This document shows, in pieces, positions 53,276 to 63,062 of a stretch of 64,000 bases of DNA (within the stretch, counting starts at the first letter, position 1; each line of letters starts with the position of its first letter). The DNA lies in the NCBI GenBank assembly GCA_902826775.1, contig CADEHE010000002.1, forward strand, positions 310,001 through 374,000, in the 5' to 3' direction. The notes under the pieces are model-generated. The model was not told the origin of the DNA and made no database searches. It saw nothing but the letters and a program-made list of their open reading frames with translations. This stretch comes from an uncultured Pseudomonadota bacterium. Its GTDB lineage: Bacteria; Pseudomonadota; Gammaproteobacteria; Burkholderiales; JALYOK01. A program made the position numbers and the translations under genes.

Positions 53276-53680
53276 CTAGTTGGCGGCGGGCGCGTCGGTA
53301 GCGCCGGCCGGCTGTTCTTTGGCGACTTCCACCGCTTGCGTCAGCGAAAGCGACTTGGATTTCTCTTCCTTCATCATCGGCGAAGGCGTGGTGACGGGCT
53401 CGTCGCGCTTGATCGTCAGATGGCGCAACACCGCATCGCTGAACTTGAAGGCGTCCTCGAGTTCCGCAAGCGTCGTAAGTTCGCACTCGACGTTCATCAG
53501 CACGTAGTGCGCTTTGTGGACTTTTTGGATCGGGTAGGCAAGCTGGCGCCGGCCCCAATCTTCCAGGCGGTGCATCTTGCCGCCGCCATTGGCAATCATG
53601 CCGCGATAGCGTTCGATCATGGCGGGCACTTGCTCGCTCTGATCGGGATGAACAATAAAAACGATTTCGTAATGTCGCAT
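53276..53680 (-). CDS. rpsF: 30S ribosomal protein S6
   Basis: 134 residues from ATG 53680, which has AGGAG ahead of it and gives [18 protein letters not shown]. The core [20 protein letters not shown] is typical. The C-terminus carries a longer, variable Ala/Lys-rich tail. It is the first gene of the rpsF-rpsR-rplI operon. Confidence 0.97.
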   Translation of the reverse strand: MRHYEIVFIVHPDQSEQVPAMIERYRGMIANGGGKMHRLEDWGRRQLAYPIQKVHKAHYVLMNVECELTTLAELEDAFKFSDAVLRHLTIKRDEPVTTPSPMMKEEKSKSLSLTQAVEVAKEQPAGATDAPAAN

Positions 53681-53998
53681 CAAATCTCCTTGTGGGTTTC
53701 GCAGCACCGGAATGGCGCCGACAAAAGCCCCTCCAACGTGGGATGGGGCAAGGGAGCGCGGATTTTAGCAAAGAACGTCAGCGATGCAGATACTCAGGCT
53801 CAAATTGACGGCTGCTTGCAACTCGGAAGGGCCATACAATAACCAGGATTCTTTATTATATGGCTTTAACATTTACTCTAATAGATATAGAGCTAGCAGT
53901 ATTACTCTCAGAACAACTTCCCTCAAGTCAGTGGCAAGGACCGCACCGCCGCCACCGCAGTATATCGGTGCCCCGCCGTCCGAACCGCGCCGCCCTTC
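53681..53998. other. 318-bp intergenic region with rpsF leader and AT-rich patch
   Basis: A possible -10 for rpsF, TAAAAT on the minus strand at 53762-53767, precedes a GC-rich discriminator; no clear -35 is seen. Positions 53830-53900 are strikingly AT-rich (TTTATTATATGGC and ATAGATATAGAG) within GC-rich surroundings. I see no coding sequence or stable hairpin there. Confidence 0.45.
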
Positions 53999-56788
53999 TC
54001 ATCCTCCCGTTTTGACCGACGCTTCCGGAAAATCCCCCGCCTTGATTACGCTAAAGCGCGCCGGATCAACGTGACGCTTGAGCGCTGCATTCACCTCGGC
54101 TGGCGTGAGCGCCAGCAACTTGCGTTCGACTTCTGCGTCCCATAAGGGGGTACGCTCCAACTGCATTAGGCGCACCAGAGCGCCCGCCAAACTGCCGTCC
54201 TGGGCGCGGTTCAGGACGAAGCGCTGCATTAGACCACTGCGCGCCTGATTGACTTCGTCGCCGGTGAATCCGTCGCGCACGGCGCGCGCGAGCTCTTCGC
54301 GCATCGCCGCTTCCAAGCGCTGCAAGTTTTGCGGCGCGTAGATGGCATACGTCGTTAAACGCCCAGCACGATCCTCAGCACTGAGCGACAAGCGCGAACC
54401 GACGCCGTAGCTTAGCCCGTCCTTTTGGCGTATGCGCGTGGCGAGCCGCGAATGCAAGAACCCCCCGCCGATGATCTCATTGGCCAGCACCAGCGCCGGT
54501 GCGTCGGCATCGTCGTCGCGAATTTGCAAATTCATGCCGCTGACGAAAAACGCGTTGGCCTTGTCGCGAATTTGCAGCGCTGCGTCGAGCGGGGCGACGT
54601 CTTGATACTGCGCGGCGATGCGCGTGAATGACTGCGGACTTATCCAATCGGCAAACAGCTCGCGCAGCAACGCGGTGATCGCCGCATCGTCAAAATCTCC
54701 CACCACCGCCGCCTCGGCGTTCGAAGCGCCATAGAAATCGCGATGAAAGCGCTGCGCATCCTCCAGCTTCGCCGCTTTCAACGCCGCGATCTGTTCTGCA
54801 TAAGTGGCGAGGTAACGCACATCGTCACGCGGGTATGGATTCAGGTGACGATTAAACTCCTGCGTCGCTAAAGCGCGCGGATCGCTCAACTGTTGTTCGA
54901 CACTGGCGACTCGCTCCGCTTTGGCTTGCTCGAACTCTGCCGCATCGAAGCGTGGCGCGCGCAACATTTGTGCAGCCAGCCGCAGCGCCGCCGGGAGATT
55001 TTCGCGTTTGCTTTCGATCATGGCAATCGCGCCGCTTAAGTCGCCCGCCACATTCATCTGCGCGCCGAGCCGATCGAGTTCATCCTCCAATTGCTGGCGC
55101 GCAAGCTGCGTCGTGCCGCGCATCAGCATGTCGCCGGCAAGCGCCGCGACGCTTCGTTTGCCGCGCAAACTCTCAGCGCTGCCGAAACGCAAGCTGATCT
55201 GCGCCACGACGCGCGCGCCGCGCGTCTTCTTCGGCAACAACGCGATGCGCAGCCCCGACGGCAAATCGATGCGCTGGGTGCGGGCGTGGATGTTCGCGGG
55301 CGACGGGTCGAAAGCTTCGCCCAGCGCGACGCTCTGATCGCCTTTGTAGTCCTTTACCAGAGCGGCAACATCGGGGGTGGCAGGAATCTCGGCACGATCC
55401 GGTTTCGCTTCCGGGATGAACGCGCCGACGGTGCGGTTATCGACTTTCAAATACTGCCCAGCGACGCGTGCGACATCCGCAGTCGTCACGGCTTTTAGCC
55501 GGTCACGATACAAAAAGAATAAGCGCCAGTCGCCCATGCCCATCCAGTTCGACAGCGCCAGCCCCAAGCGATCGGCGCCGCTGATGGTCGACTCGATCTG
55601 CTTCAAGTACGCCGCCTTGGCGCGATCGACTTCTTGCTGTGTCGGCGGCTGTTGCAGCAGTTCTTGCACGCTTTGCAACAACGCCGTCCGCGCGGCAGCC
55701 AGCGAATCGTCTTTGCCGAGTTGCGCTTGCAGCACCAAGATGCCCGGATCGTGCAGTTTCATCGCGGAGCTGCCGACGCTAACTGCCTTCTTCGTTTCCA
55801 CCAGCGCTTTGTGCAAGCGCCCGGAAGGCGTATCGCCCAAGACGTACGCGAGGACATCGATCGGCGCCGCGTCCGCATGCGCGCCGGCTGGCACGCGATA
55901 GCCGACCGCGAGCATTTGTGCCTCACCCACGCGGCGCAGCGTGAACTCGCGCTCGCCGTCCTGCGTCGGTTCCTGCGTATAAATCGGCGGCAGCGTGCGC
56001 GCCGGCTTAGCGATGCGGCCGAAACTCTCGGCGATCACCTTGAGTGCGAATGCTTCGTTGAAACGGCCCGCAATGAGCAGCACCGCGTTGTCCGGCTGAT
56101 AGTAGGTTCGGTAAAACGCTTGCAGGCGCTCGATGCCGACATTCTCGATATCGCTGCGATTGCCGATCGGCAGCTTGCCGTAGTTGTGCCAGTCATACAT
56201 CACGCCATGCATGCGCTTAATCAGCACGCTGCCCGGATTGTTCTCGCCGGACTCGTACTCGTTGCGCACGACCGTCATCTCGGAATCGAGATCTTTTTTC
56301 GCCACGAACGAATTCACCATGCGATCGGCTTCCATGCGCAGCGCCCATTCGAGGTTATCCGGCGTGGCATTGAGCGTTTCAAAATAGTTGGTGCGATCGA
56401 ATGACGTCGTGCCGTTGGAGCGCGCGCCGCGCTGAGACAACTCGCCTGGAATGTTCGGCCGCGCCGGCGTGCCCTTAAAGAGCATGTGCTCGAGCAAATG
56501 CGCCATGCCCGTTTCGCCATAACCCTCATGGCGCGAGCCGACCAAGTAGGTAACGTTTACCGTCACGCTCTGCTTCGATTCGTCCGGAAACAACAACACA
56601 CGCAAGCCGTTGTCGAGACGGTATTCGGTGATGCCTTCCACGCTGGCAACGTGCTCGACCCCAGACGGCAGCGCAGCGGCGGCTGGTGCGGCAGGTGCCG
56701 CATCGGCAGCGTTGACATGGGTGCCAGGCATCAAGCAGAAAACAAAAACGGCACCTATGACGGTGCACAAGCGAACGGCTATGGTCAT
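53999..56788 (-). CDS. Exported M16 (pitrilysin-like) zinc metallopeptidase
   Basis: 929 residues with a signal peptide (VRLCTVIGAVFVFCLMPG, cleaved near HVNAADA), so it acts in the periplasm. Two M16 units are fused. The N-terminal unit has the inverted zinc motif HLLEHMLFKGT, with the distal Glu in NEYESGENNPGSVL. The C-terminal unit (about from residue 505) is a non-catalytic repeat of the fold lacking HxxEH (TRGARVVAQISLRFGSAESL). Such peptidases clear peptides. It sits between rlmB and rpsF, which is not part of the usual core order, so it may be an insertion into this block. Confidence 0.92.
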   Translation of the reverse strand: MTIAVRLCTVIGAVFVFCLMPGTHVNAADAAPAAPAAAALPSGVEHVASVEGITEYRLDNGLRVLLFPDESKQSVTVNVTYLVGSRHEGYGETGMAHLLEHMLFKGTPARPNIPGELSQRGARSNGTTSFDRTNYFETLNATPDNLEWALRMEADRMVNSFVAKKDLDSEMTVVRNEYESGENNPGSVLIKRMHGVMYDWHNYGKLPIGNRSDIENVGIERLQAFYRTYYQPDNAVLLIAGRFNEAFALKVIAESFGRIAKPARTLPPIYTQEPTQDGEREFTLRRVGEAQMLAVGYRVPAGAHADAAPIDVLAYVLGDTPSGRLHKALVETKKAVSVGSSAMKLHDPGILVLQAQLGKDDSLAAARTALLQSVQELLQQPPTQQEVDRAKAAYLKQIESTISGADRLGLALSNWMGMGDWRLFFLYRDRLKAVTTADVARVAGQYLKVDNRTVGAFIPEAKPDRAEIPATPDVAALVKDYKGDQSVALGEAFDPSPANIHARTQRIDLPSGLRIALLPKKTRGARVVAQISLRFGSAESLRGKRSVAALAGDMLMRGTTQLARQQLEDELDRLGAQMNVAGDLSGAIAMIESKRENLPAALRLAAQMLRAPRFDAAEFEQAKAERVASVEQQLSDPRALATQEFNRHLNPYPRDDVRYLATYAEQIAALKAAKLEDAQRFHRDFYGASNAEAAVVGDFDDAAITALLRELFADWISPQSFTRIAAQYQDVAPLDAALQIRDKANAFFVSGMNLQIRDDDADAPALVLANEIIGGGFLHSRLATRIRQKDGLSYGVGSRLSLSAEDRAGRLTTYAIYAPQNLQRLEAAMREELARAVRDGFTGDEVNQARSGLMQRFVLNRAQDGSLAGALVRLMQLERTPLWDAEVERKLLALTPAEVNAALKRHVDPARFSVIKAGDFPEASVKTGG

Positions 56789-56867
56789 GACATGGTCCTA
56801 CAAAGCGATTTGTCGGTTGGATCGGCGCGGCACTGATTCGTTCGCGACGGGATCGAAGGCAAGCCCC

Positions 56868-57608
56868 CTACTTCGTGCCGCTCTCGCGTTGCCGCCGCGC
56901 CTCATACAGGCAAATACCAGTGGCCACCGACACGTTCAGACTAGCCACCGCACCGAACATCGGAATGGCGATCATCTCGTCGCAATGCTCGCGCGTCAGG
57001 CGCCGCAAGCCAGGCCCTTCGGCGCCAAGCACCAGGCCCACCGCGCCGGTCAAACGTCCTGCGAATAAAGATTGCGGCGCATCCTCGGCCGCACCGATCA
57101 GCCAAATATTGCGCTCTTTCAACGCGCGCATGGTGCGCGCGAGGTTGGTGATCATGAAGTAGGGCACCGTATCCGCCGCGCCGCTGGCGACCTTGATGGC
57201 GGCGGCAGTCAAGCCGACGGCGCGGTCCTTCGGCGCGATGACTGCATGAGCGCCGGCTGCGTCCGCCACGCGCAAGCACGCGCCTAGGTTATGCGGATCC
57301 TGCACGCTGTCGAGCAGCAACAACAGCGGTGGCTCGCCCAGAGCATCGAGCAATTCGTCAAGATCGTGCGCCAGCTTGATATCTTCCACGCGCGCCGCCA
57401 CGCCCTGATGATTGACGTGACCCGCCAATCCGTCCAAGCGCGCCTTATCCGCCAACACCACGCGCACATTGCGCTCGCCAGCCAATTTCTTGAGATCTTC
57501 CGCGCGCTTGTCGCTACGATCCAAATAGATTTCGCGCACGCTCGCAGCGCGTTGGCGCAAGCGTGCCGTAACGGCATGAAAACCATAGATGACGCGTTCC
57601 GAACTCAT
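56868..57608 (-). CDS. rlmB: 23S rRNA (guanosine-2'-O-)-methyltransferase RlmB
   Basis: 246-residue SpoU/TrmH-family enzyme that methylates G2251 of 23S rRNA. The N-terminal substrate domain begins YGFHAVTARLRQRAASV. The knotted SAM-binding motifs are DSVQDPHNLGACLRVADAAG, GLVLGAEGPGLRRLTRE and IPMFGAVASLNVSVATGI. Length and position after rnr are standard. Confidence 0.96.
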   Translation of the reverse strand: MSSERVIYGFHAVTARLRQRAASVREIYLDRSDKRAEDLKKLAGERNVRVVLADKARLDGLAGHVNHQGVAARVEDIKLAHDLDELLDALGEPPLLLLLDSVQDPHNLGACLRVADAAGAHAVIAPKDRAVGLTAAAIKVASGAADTVPYFMITNLARTMRALKERNIWLIGAAEDAPQSLFAGRLTGAVGLVLGAEGPGLRRLTREHCDEMIAIPMFGAVASLNVSVATGICLYEARRQRESGTK

Positions 57609-57747
57609 GATACTTGTCTATCTATTTAAACATTAAAAAGAACACAAGCCAGTATCCGATACCTCCTGCCGGATGTATCGTGCTTTAAGGTTGCGCGAGC
57701 GCATGTTGTAGTGCGATCTGCTTGCGCCACGCCACGCGAGCGAGGTG

Positions 57748-59955
57748 TTAGCGCTTCTCGCGCCGCAATTGCTTGCGCCAACCGCCCAGCGCATTGGCAT
57801 CGAGCGGCGTGAAATCGATCTTGCTCGTTTCCAAATCCACGCGCACTACTTTCACCTCAACGCGGTCGCCAAGGCGGTAACTCTGCCGCGTGCGCTCGCC
57901 CACCAACTGATGCTTGGTGGCATCAAAATGAAAATAGTCGTTGCCGAGTTCTGAAACATGAATCAAACCGTCGACGAAGATCTCGTCCAGCGTGACGAAC
58001 ACGCCAAACGCCGTGACACCGCTAACGGTGCCGGCAAACTGTTCGCCGACGCGATCTTGCATGTAGTAGCACTTGAGCCACGCCAGCACGTCGCGGCTCG
58101 CCTCGTCGGCGCGGCGCTCGGTTTGCGAGCAATGCTCGCCGATGGCGCGCCAGTCGCCCGGCTTGTAGGCTTCGTCGGATAGCACCGCCTTGATGGCGCG
58201 ATGTACCAGCAAATCTGGGTAACGCCGAATGGGCGAAGTAAAGTGCGTGTAGGCGTCGTAGGCTAAACCGAAATGCCCGACATTCTCCGGACTGTAAAGC
58301 GCTTGCTGCATCGAGCGCAGCAACAAAGTCTGCAAGAATCCGGCATACGGCTTGCCTTTGATTTGCTGCATCACCGCGGCGTAGTCTTTAGCATGCGGCT
58401 CGTCGCCGCCGGGCAGTTGCAAACCGAATTCGCGCAGCACTTCGCGCACCGCGCGCAGTTTCTCCGGCGTGGGCGAATCGTGTACCCGATAAAGCGCCGC
58501 TTGCTCGTGCGCGCTGAGGAATTCCGAGGCGCACACGTTTGCCGCCAGCATGCATTCCTCGATCAAGCGGTGCGCCTCGTTGCGCACCGAGGCGCGAATA
58601 GAAACGATCTTGCCTTGCTCGTCGAAGCGCAATTCCGGTTCCGAAGTTTCGAACTCGATGGCGCCGCGGCGCGCACGCGCTTTGCTGAGCGCTTGATAAA
58701 GTTCGTTGAGGTTGCGCAGATGCGGCAGCAGCGCGGCATCCTCGGCCAGCGTGGGCGCATCGCCGTACAGCCAGCCCGCCACTTGCGTGTAAGTCAAGCG
58801 CGCCTGCGAATGCATCACCGCTTCGAAGAAGCGATAGTCCTTCACTTCACCGCGAGCGCTGATATCCATCTCGCACGCCATGCACAGGCGATCCACCTGC
58901 GGCTTGAGCGAACACAATTCGTTCGACAGCGCCTCAGGCAGCATGGGAATCACCCGGCGCGGGAAATACACCGAATTACCGCGCGCCATCGCTTCTTCGT
59001 CCAGCGCCGAGCCGGGGCGCACGTAATGGCTGACGTCCGCGATGGCGACGATTAGCCGGAAGCCCTTGCCCCGCTTTTCGCAGTACACGGCGTCGTCAAA
59101 ATCCTTGGCTGTTTCGCCGTCGATAGTAACCAGCGCCAACTCGCGCAAATCTTCACGACCCTTCGCATCCTTCGCCAGCACTTTCTTCGGCAGCTTCTTC
59201 GCTTCCGCTACTGCCGCCGGCGACCACTCGAACGGCAAGGTATGCTTGCGCAGCGCAATCTCGATTTCCATGCCCGGATCGGCGTAATTGCCGAGCACAT
59301 TGATGATGCGCGCCACCGGCTCCGCATGACGATCGGGCTGGCTGATCAATTCGACTTCCACCACCTGCCCCGCTTTGGCATCGCGCGCTTCGCCCGGTGC
59401 GACGACAATGTCGCGGCTGATACGTTTATTCTCCGCTACGACGAACAGCACGCCGTGGCGCACGAACACGCGCCCGACCAAGCGCTGATTTGCTCGCTCC
59501 AGCACTTCCACGATCACGCCTTCGCGCCGGCCGCGCCGATCGACACCGACTTCGCGCCCGATCACGCGATCGCCGTGCAGCACGCTCAACATCTGCTTGG
59601 AGCTGAGAAACAAGTCGGCAGAGCCATCGTCGGGAATGAGAAAGCCATAGCCGTCCGCATGCCCTTCCACGCGCCCGCGCAGCAATTCCATCTTCGCCGG
59701 CAAGCACACCGCGCCCTTGCGATTGCGCATGATCTCGCCCTCGCGCTCCATCGCGTTCAGGCGCCGCGTGAAAGTGCCGCGCTCGTCGTCGTTCACCTCC
59801 AGCAGTTGCGCCAGCGCATCTTCGCTCAGAGGAACGCCTTGTTCGGTCAGCGTTTGCACGATGAACTCACGACTCGGCAGCGGCTGCGCGTAGCGCGTTT
59901 GTTCGCGTGCTAAGTGCGGATCTTGAGCTCGTTTACTGCGGCGTTTGGTTGGCAA
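57748..59955 (-). CDS. rnr: Ribonuclease R
   Basis: 735-residue 3'-to-5' exoribonuclease for structured RNA and stress or cold conditions. The order is a helix-turn-helix (REFIVQTLTEQGVPLSEDAL), two cold-shock domains (GHADGYGFLIPDDGSADLFL), the RNB catalytic domain with the metal-binding aspartates in TAKDFDDAVYCE and IVAIADVSHYV, and an S1 domain (GTVSGVTAFGVFVTLDEIFV). The basic C-terminal tail is much shorter than in E. coli (813 aa). It is divergent from tRNA-Leu(CAG). Confidence 0.96.
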   Translation of the reverse strand: MPTKRRSKRAQDPHLAREQTRYAQPLPSREFIVQTLTEQGVPLSEDALAQLLEVNDDERGTFTRRLNAMEREGEIMRNRKGAVCLPAKMELLRGRVEGHADGYGFLIPDDGSADLFLSSKQMLSVLHGDRVIGREVGVDRRGRREGVIVEVLERANQRLVGRVFVRHGVLFVVAENKRISRDIVVAPGEARDAKAGQVVEVELISQPDRHAEPVARIINVLGNYADPGMEIEIALRKHTLPFEWSPAAVAEAKKLPKKVLAKDAKGREDLRELALVTIDGETAKDFDDAVYCEKRGKGFRLIVAIADVSHYVRPGSALDEEAMARGNSVYFPRRVIPMLPEALSNELCSLKPQVDRLCMACEMDISARGEVKDYRFFEAVMHSQARLTYTQVAGWLYGDAPTLAEDAALLPHLRNLNELYQALSKARARRGAIEFETSEPELRFDEQGKIVSIRASVRNEAHRLIEECMLAANVCASEFLSAHEQAALYRVHDSPTPEKLRAVREVLREFGLQLPGGDEPHAKDYAAVMQQIKGKPYAGFLQTLLLRSMQQALYSPENVGHFGLAYDAYTHFTSPIRRYPDLLVHRAIKAVLSDEAYKPGDWRAIGEHCSQTERRADEASRDVLAWLKCYYMQDRVGEQFAGTVSGVTAFGVFVTLDEIFVDGLIHVSELGNDYFHFDATKHQLVGERTRQSYRLGDRVEVKVVRVDLETSKIDFTPLDANALGGWRKQLRREKR

Positions 59956-60097
59956 GGGCTTATTCGATAAATGCTAGTGTGGTGTCCCGCGAATTACCGA
60001 TGTAGCCGCATGTATTGCATCTTCGATGCGCCATTTAAAGCCTCTGGAATTCAGCAGGTTATTTGTCGGATACCACACTAGATTGGCAAAAGCTTAT

Positions 60098-60125
60098 TTG
60101 ACAAAAGAACGGGTTCCGATAGAAT
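60098..60125 (+). promoter_or_regulatory. Sigma-70 promoter of tRNA-Leu(CAG)
   Basis: TTGACA (60098-60103) and TAGAAT (60120-60125) with a 16-base spacer. The expected start is about 60132, five bases before the tRNA. Confidence 0.8.
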
Positions 60126-60136
60126 TTGCCTCCCGC

Positions 60137-60223
60137 GCCCAGATGGCGGAATTGGTAGACGCGCTAGGTTCAGGTCCTAGTGGTGGCAACACTGTGGGGG
60201 TTCGAGTCCCTTTCTGGGCACCA
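60137..60223 (+). tRNA. tRNA-Leu (anticodon CAG)
   Basis: 87 nt including CCA. The acceptor stem GCCCAGA pairs with TCTGGGC, the anticodon loop TTCAGGT gives CAG, and the long variable arm TGGTGGCAACACTG is present. Confidence 0.97.
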
Positions 60224-60295
60224 CCAGACTCGCTCTTTGGCCAGGCGTAGTACATCTGGCCGCGAGTATATCCGAAAGCTAGCGAGCGACCGGTA

Positions 60296-60607
60296 TCAGC
60301 CCAGCGTCTGGACAATTTCCACCACATCGCGGCTGCGCGTGACTTTATCGCCCCAAACGCGGTCGAACTCCGCCACCAACTGCTTCAATCCGTCGGAATT
60401 GCGGATTGCATTGGCGCTGGCAACGTCATTGAACTCGTAATAGGCGTAGTGCACAGCTGGGTCGATTTCGCTCCAGCCTCGAAACGCGCGCACAGCGCCA
60501 AAGGCAGTGCGAGCATCAGCCAAGTGCTCATCTTGGTACCAGCGGTCGAAGTCTTGTTTTAGAGTCTGATCGGTAAGTTGAGCGCACACAACGAAATAAG
60601 CGGTCAT
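60296..60607 (-). CDS. Small dimeric alpha/beta-barrel protein
   Basis: 103-residue soluble protein with the pattern of EthD/monooxygenase-like ferredoxin folds: beta strand AYFVVCAQLTD, helix FDRWYQDEHLADA (YxxEH-type motif), strands FRGWSEIDPAVHYAYYEF, helix ANAIRNSDGLKQLVAEFD. These often handle small aromatic or acidic metabolites. ATG 60607 has GGAAGACG before it. It is the last gene of the catabolic operon, 29 bases after the flavoprotein gene. The substrate is unknown. Confidence 0.75.
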   Translation of the reverse strand: MTAYFVVCAQLTDQTLKQDFDRWYQDEHLADARTAFGAVRAFRGWSEIDPAVHYAYYEFNDVASANAIRNSDGLKQLVAEFDRVWGDKVTRSRDVVEIVQTLG

Positions 60608-60636
60608 CTCGTCTTCCTAAACTTGGAGTGCTGCAA

Positions 60637-62136
60637 TTAGCTGTTTGCGTGCGCCGCTGCCGCTGCGCTTGCCCCCGCAATTCGGCCGAACACCGCGCCC
60701 GACATCAGTCCCGTGCCCCCCGGGTAGTTGAAATAGAACAAGCCGCCGATCAACTCGCCGGCAGCATAGAGACCACGCATTGCCGCGCCATCGGTGTCGA
60801 TCACCTGTGCATCGGTGTTGACACGCAAGCCGCCAAAGGTGAAGGTGATACCGCACGTCACCGCATAGGCTTCGAACGGTGCTTTCTCGAGCCGATTGGT
60901 CCAGTTCGACTTATTCGGCAGCAGACCTTCGGTCCGGCGGCCGTCTTTGACGTTCGGGTTGAAGTCGACATCCGTGCGCACCGCAGCGTTGTACGCTCGC
61001 AGAGTCTCGAGCGCGCGCTCGGCGTTGACGTCATCCAACTTGCGCACCAGTTCCTCCAGCGTATTGGCGCTGACTTTGGTGACCTGTCGAATGCGATATT
61101 CGTCCCGCAGCAAATGCGTGACTTGCTGATCGAAAATTTGCCAAGCGAATTGACCGGGTTGGCGCAAGATGACCGCGCCGTACTTTGCGTACGTGTAGTT
61201 GCGAAAATCTGCGCCTTCGTCGACGAAGCGCTCGCCGTTGGCATTTAACATAATGCCGAATGGATAGGAGTGCTTTTGAAATCCGTCGCCCACCGCAAGG
61301 TCGCCGAATTCCGGCGCATTGCGATCCCAGCCGACCGCATGACAACCGGACCAGTTGCCATACGGCGCGGCGCCCGCGTCCAGCGCCATGCGTATGCCGT
61401 CGCCGGTGTTGTACATCGTGCCGCGCACTTTGGCCAAGTCCCAACCCGGTCCAAGATAGCGCGTGCGCCACTCAGGATTGGCTTGAAAGCCACCAGCAGC
61501 GAGCACCACGGCCCTACATTTAACTTGCTGTGTCTTGCCGCGGTAGCGTACGAGGACGCCATGCACGCCCGCATCGTCGTGCAAAAGTGAAAGCGCACGC
61601 GCCTGATAAAACACGCTCACACCGTCGCGTGCCGCCGCCTTAGCCTGCGCTTCCACCAAGCCTGGCCCGCCGCCGTACGCTTCGACCGTTAGCCCACCCC
61701 AAAACTTGAAGCGCTCACCCACTTTGAACGCTTGCCGCCCGTATATCGGTGCAAAGCGCACGCCTTTGCCGCGCATCCACAACATAGCTGCCTTGCTGCG
61801 CTTAACCAACAGTTCGGCCAAATCCGGATCGGTGCGGTTCTCCGTCACGCGCGCCATGTCATCGAAAAACTGCTCCTCGGTGTAACTGCCGAAATCGGTA
61901 CGGGCGATTTCCTCCTCGCTCAGATCGGGCATTAATTTGCGCAGATCGTCGACACCGTCGTAAGCGCAGCGCATCGCCCCGGCAGTAAAGCGCGTGTTGC
62001 CGCCGGATAAATGCTCCGGCGCGCGCTCTAAAACGACAACTGAAACCTTGGCCTCGCGCGCCGACAGCGCGGCGCACATCGCCGCGTTGCCCGCACCGAC
62101 GATGACGACATCACAACTTTGTGGCAGATCACTCAT
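60637..62136 (-). CDS. tcuA: TcuA-like FAD-dependent tricarballylate dehydrogenase
   Basis: 499-residue flavoprotein of the fumarate reductase/succinate dehydrogenase flavoprotein family. The FAD motif is DVVIVGAGNAAMCAALSARE, residues 9-28. SGGNTRFTAGAMRCAYDG and the end GGLFYFNYPGGTGLMSGAVF match TcuA from memory. No TcuB or TcuC partner is nearby, so another organic acid may be the substrate. Neighbouring dehydrogenase genes suggest a pathway that oxidises a side-chain acid or aldehyde. Confidence 0.8.
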   Translation of the reverse strand: MSDLPQSCDVVIVGAGNAAMCAALSAREAKVSVVVLERAPEHLSGGNTRFTAGAMRCAYDGVDDLRKLMPDLSEEEIARTDFGSYTEEQFFDDMARVTENRTDPDLAELLVKRSKAAMLWMRGKGVRFAPIYGRQAFKVGERFKFWGGLTVEAYGGGPGLVEAQAKAAARDGVSVFYQARALSLLHDDAGVHGVLVRYRGKTQQVKCRAVVLAAGGFQANPEWRTRYLGPGWDLAKVRGTMYNTGDGIRMALDAGAAPYGNWSGCHAVGWDRNAPEFGDLAVGDGFQKHSYPFGIMLNANGERFVDEGADFRNYTYAKYGAVILRQPGQFAWQIFDQQVTHLLRDEYRIRQVTKVSANTLEELVRKLDDVNAERALETLRAYNAAVRTDVDFNPNVKDGRRTEGLLPNKSNWTNRLEKAPFEAYAVTCGITFTFGGLRVNTDAQVIDTDGAAMRGLYAAGELIGGLFYFNYPGGTGLMSGAVFGRIAGASAAAAAHANS

Positions 62137-62177
62137 TGGTGTTCGGTTTTCTATTGAGATCGAAGCTCGTCCTGCAG

Positions 62178-63062
62178 CTAGCGTTTTGCGCCGATCAAGC
62201 TGCTGATCACGGGCCAGTACTGTTCACTCAATCCGGATTCCTGCGCTTGCCGGAACCACTCGTCGACACTTCGCGCGCCACGTGCGTCGACATGCATATC
62301 GTGCGCCAGGCCTAGGGCGTAGCTCAAGTCCTTGCGCGCGTACGACACCGAAAACGCGCGTTCCGGAAATGCCTGCGGCAACATCGCTTTCATGCCGTGA
62401 TTGCGCAGCGCGAAACTATCGGCCGACCCCTTCTCTAGGGCGCCAAACAGCACCGATGCATCGACGCCCGCGCGCTCGCCAATCGCTTTTGCCTCGCTTA
62501 GGGCAGCCACCGTTTCAAACAGCACCATATTGTTCAGAATTTTCACCACCTGACCCGAGCCGACCGGACCGCACAAGGTGACGTCGGTGGCAAACGTCGC
62601 AAGCAGCGGGCGGATACGCTCAAACGCAACGGCATCCGCGCCTACGGTGATCGACAACGTGCCGGCTTCCGCAGCGGCGCGCGTGCGCGCGACCGGCGCA
62701 TCGATGAACGTCACGTCGCGCTGCGCAAAGTGCGCCGCGAGCTGGCGCGTCAAATCCAAGGGCGAGGTGCTGAGATCAACCACCACCGATCCAGGCGCAA
62801 CCGAGGCGAGCAAGCCGTCCGCAGCGAGCGCCACACGCTGCACCGCCTCGCCCGATGGCAGCGATAGAAAAATCACCTGCGATTGCTCAGCCGCTTCGCG
62901 CACCGTCTTCACGGCGCGCACGCCCACTGCCGCCAAGCGCTGCAACGGCGCCGGATCGAGATCAAACGCAAGCACCGCGACGCCCGTCTTGATCGCCAAG
63001 TTGCGGCACATGGGCTCACCCATGACGCCCAGGCCGATAAAACCAAACTGCTTGAACGTCAT
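62178..63062 (-). CDS. NAD(P)-dependent beta-hydroxyacid dehydrogenase
   Basis: 294-residue member of the 3-hydroxyisobutyrate dehydrogenase family. The Rossmann motif is FGFIGLGVMGEPMCRNLA. Substrate-binding motif DAPVARTRAAAEAGTLSI deviates from the usual D-PVSGG. The catalytic lysine lies in GQVVKILNNMVLF. It overlaps the aldehyde dehydrogenase gene by four bases, so the two are coupled. Substrate not known. Confidence 0.88.
   Translation of the reverse strand: MTFKQFGFIGLGVMGEPMCRNLAIKTGVAVLAFDLDPAPLQRLAAVGVRAVKTVREAAEQSQVIFLSLPSGEAVQRVALAADGLLASVAPGSVVVDLSTSPLDLTRQLAAHFAQRDVTFIDAPVARTRAAAEAGTLSITVGADAVAFERIRPLLATFATDVTLCGPVGSGQVVKILNNMVLFETVAALSEAKAIGERAGVDASVLFGALEKGSADSFALRNHGMKAMLPQAFPERAFSVSYARKDLSYALGLAHDMHVDARGARSVDEWFRQAQESGLSEQYWPVISSLIGAKR

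Noticed and set aside
53830..53900. AT-rich patch as a possible horizontally acquired piece or small RNA gene
   Set aside because: No hairpin, promoter-terminator pair or repeat ends could be found; only the base composition is unusual.
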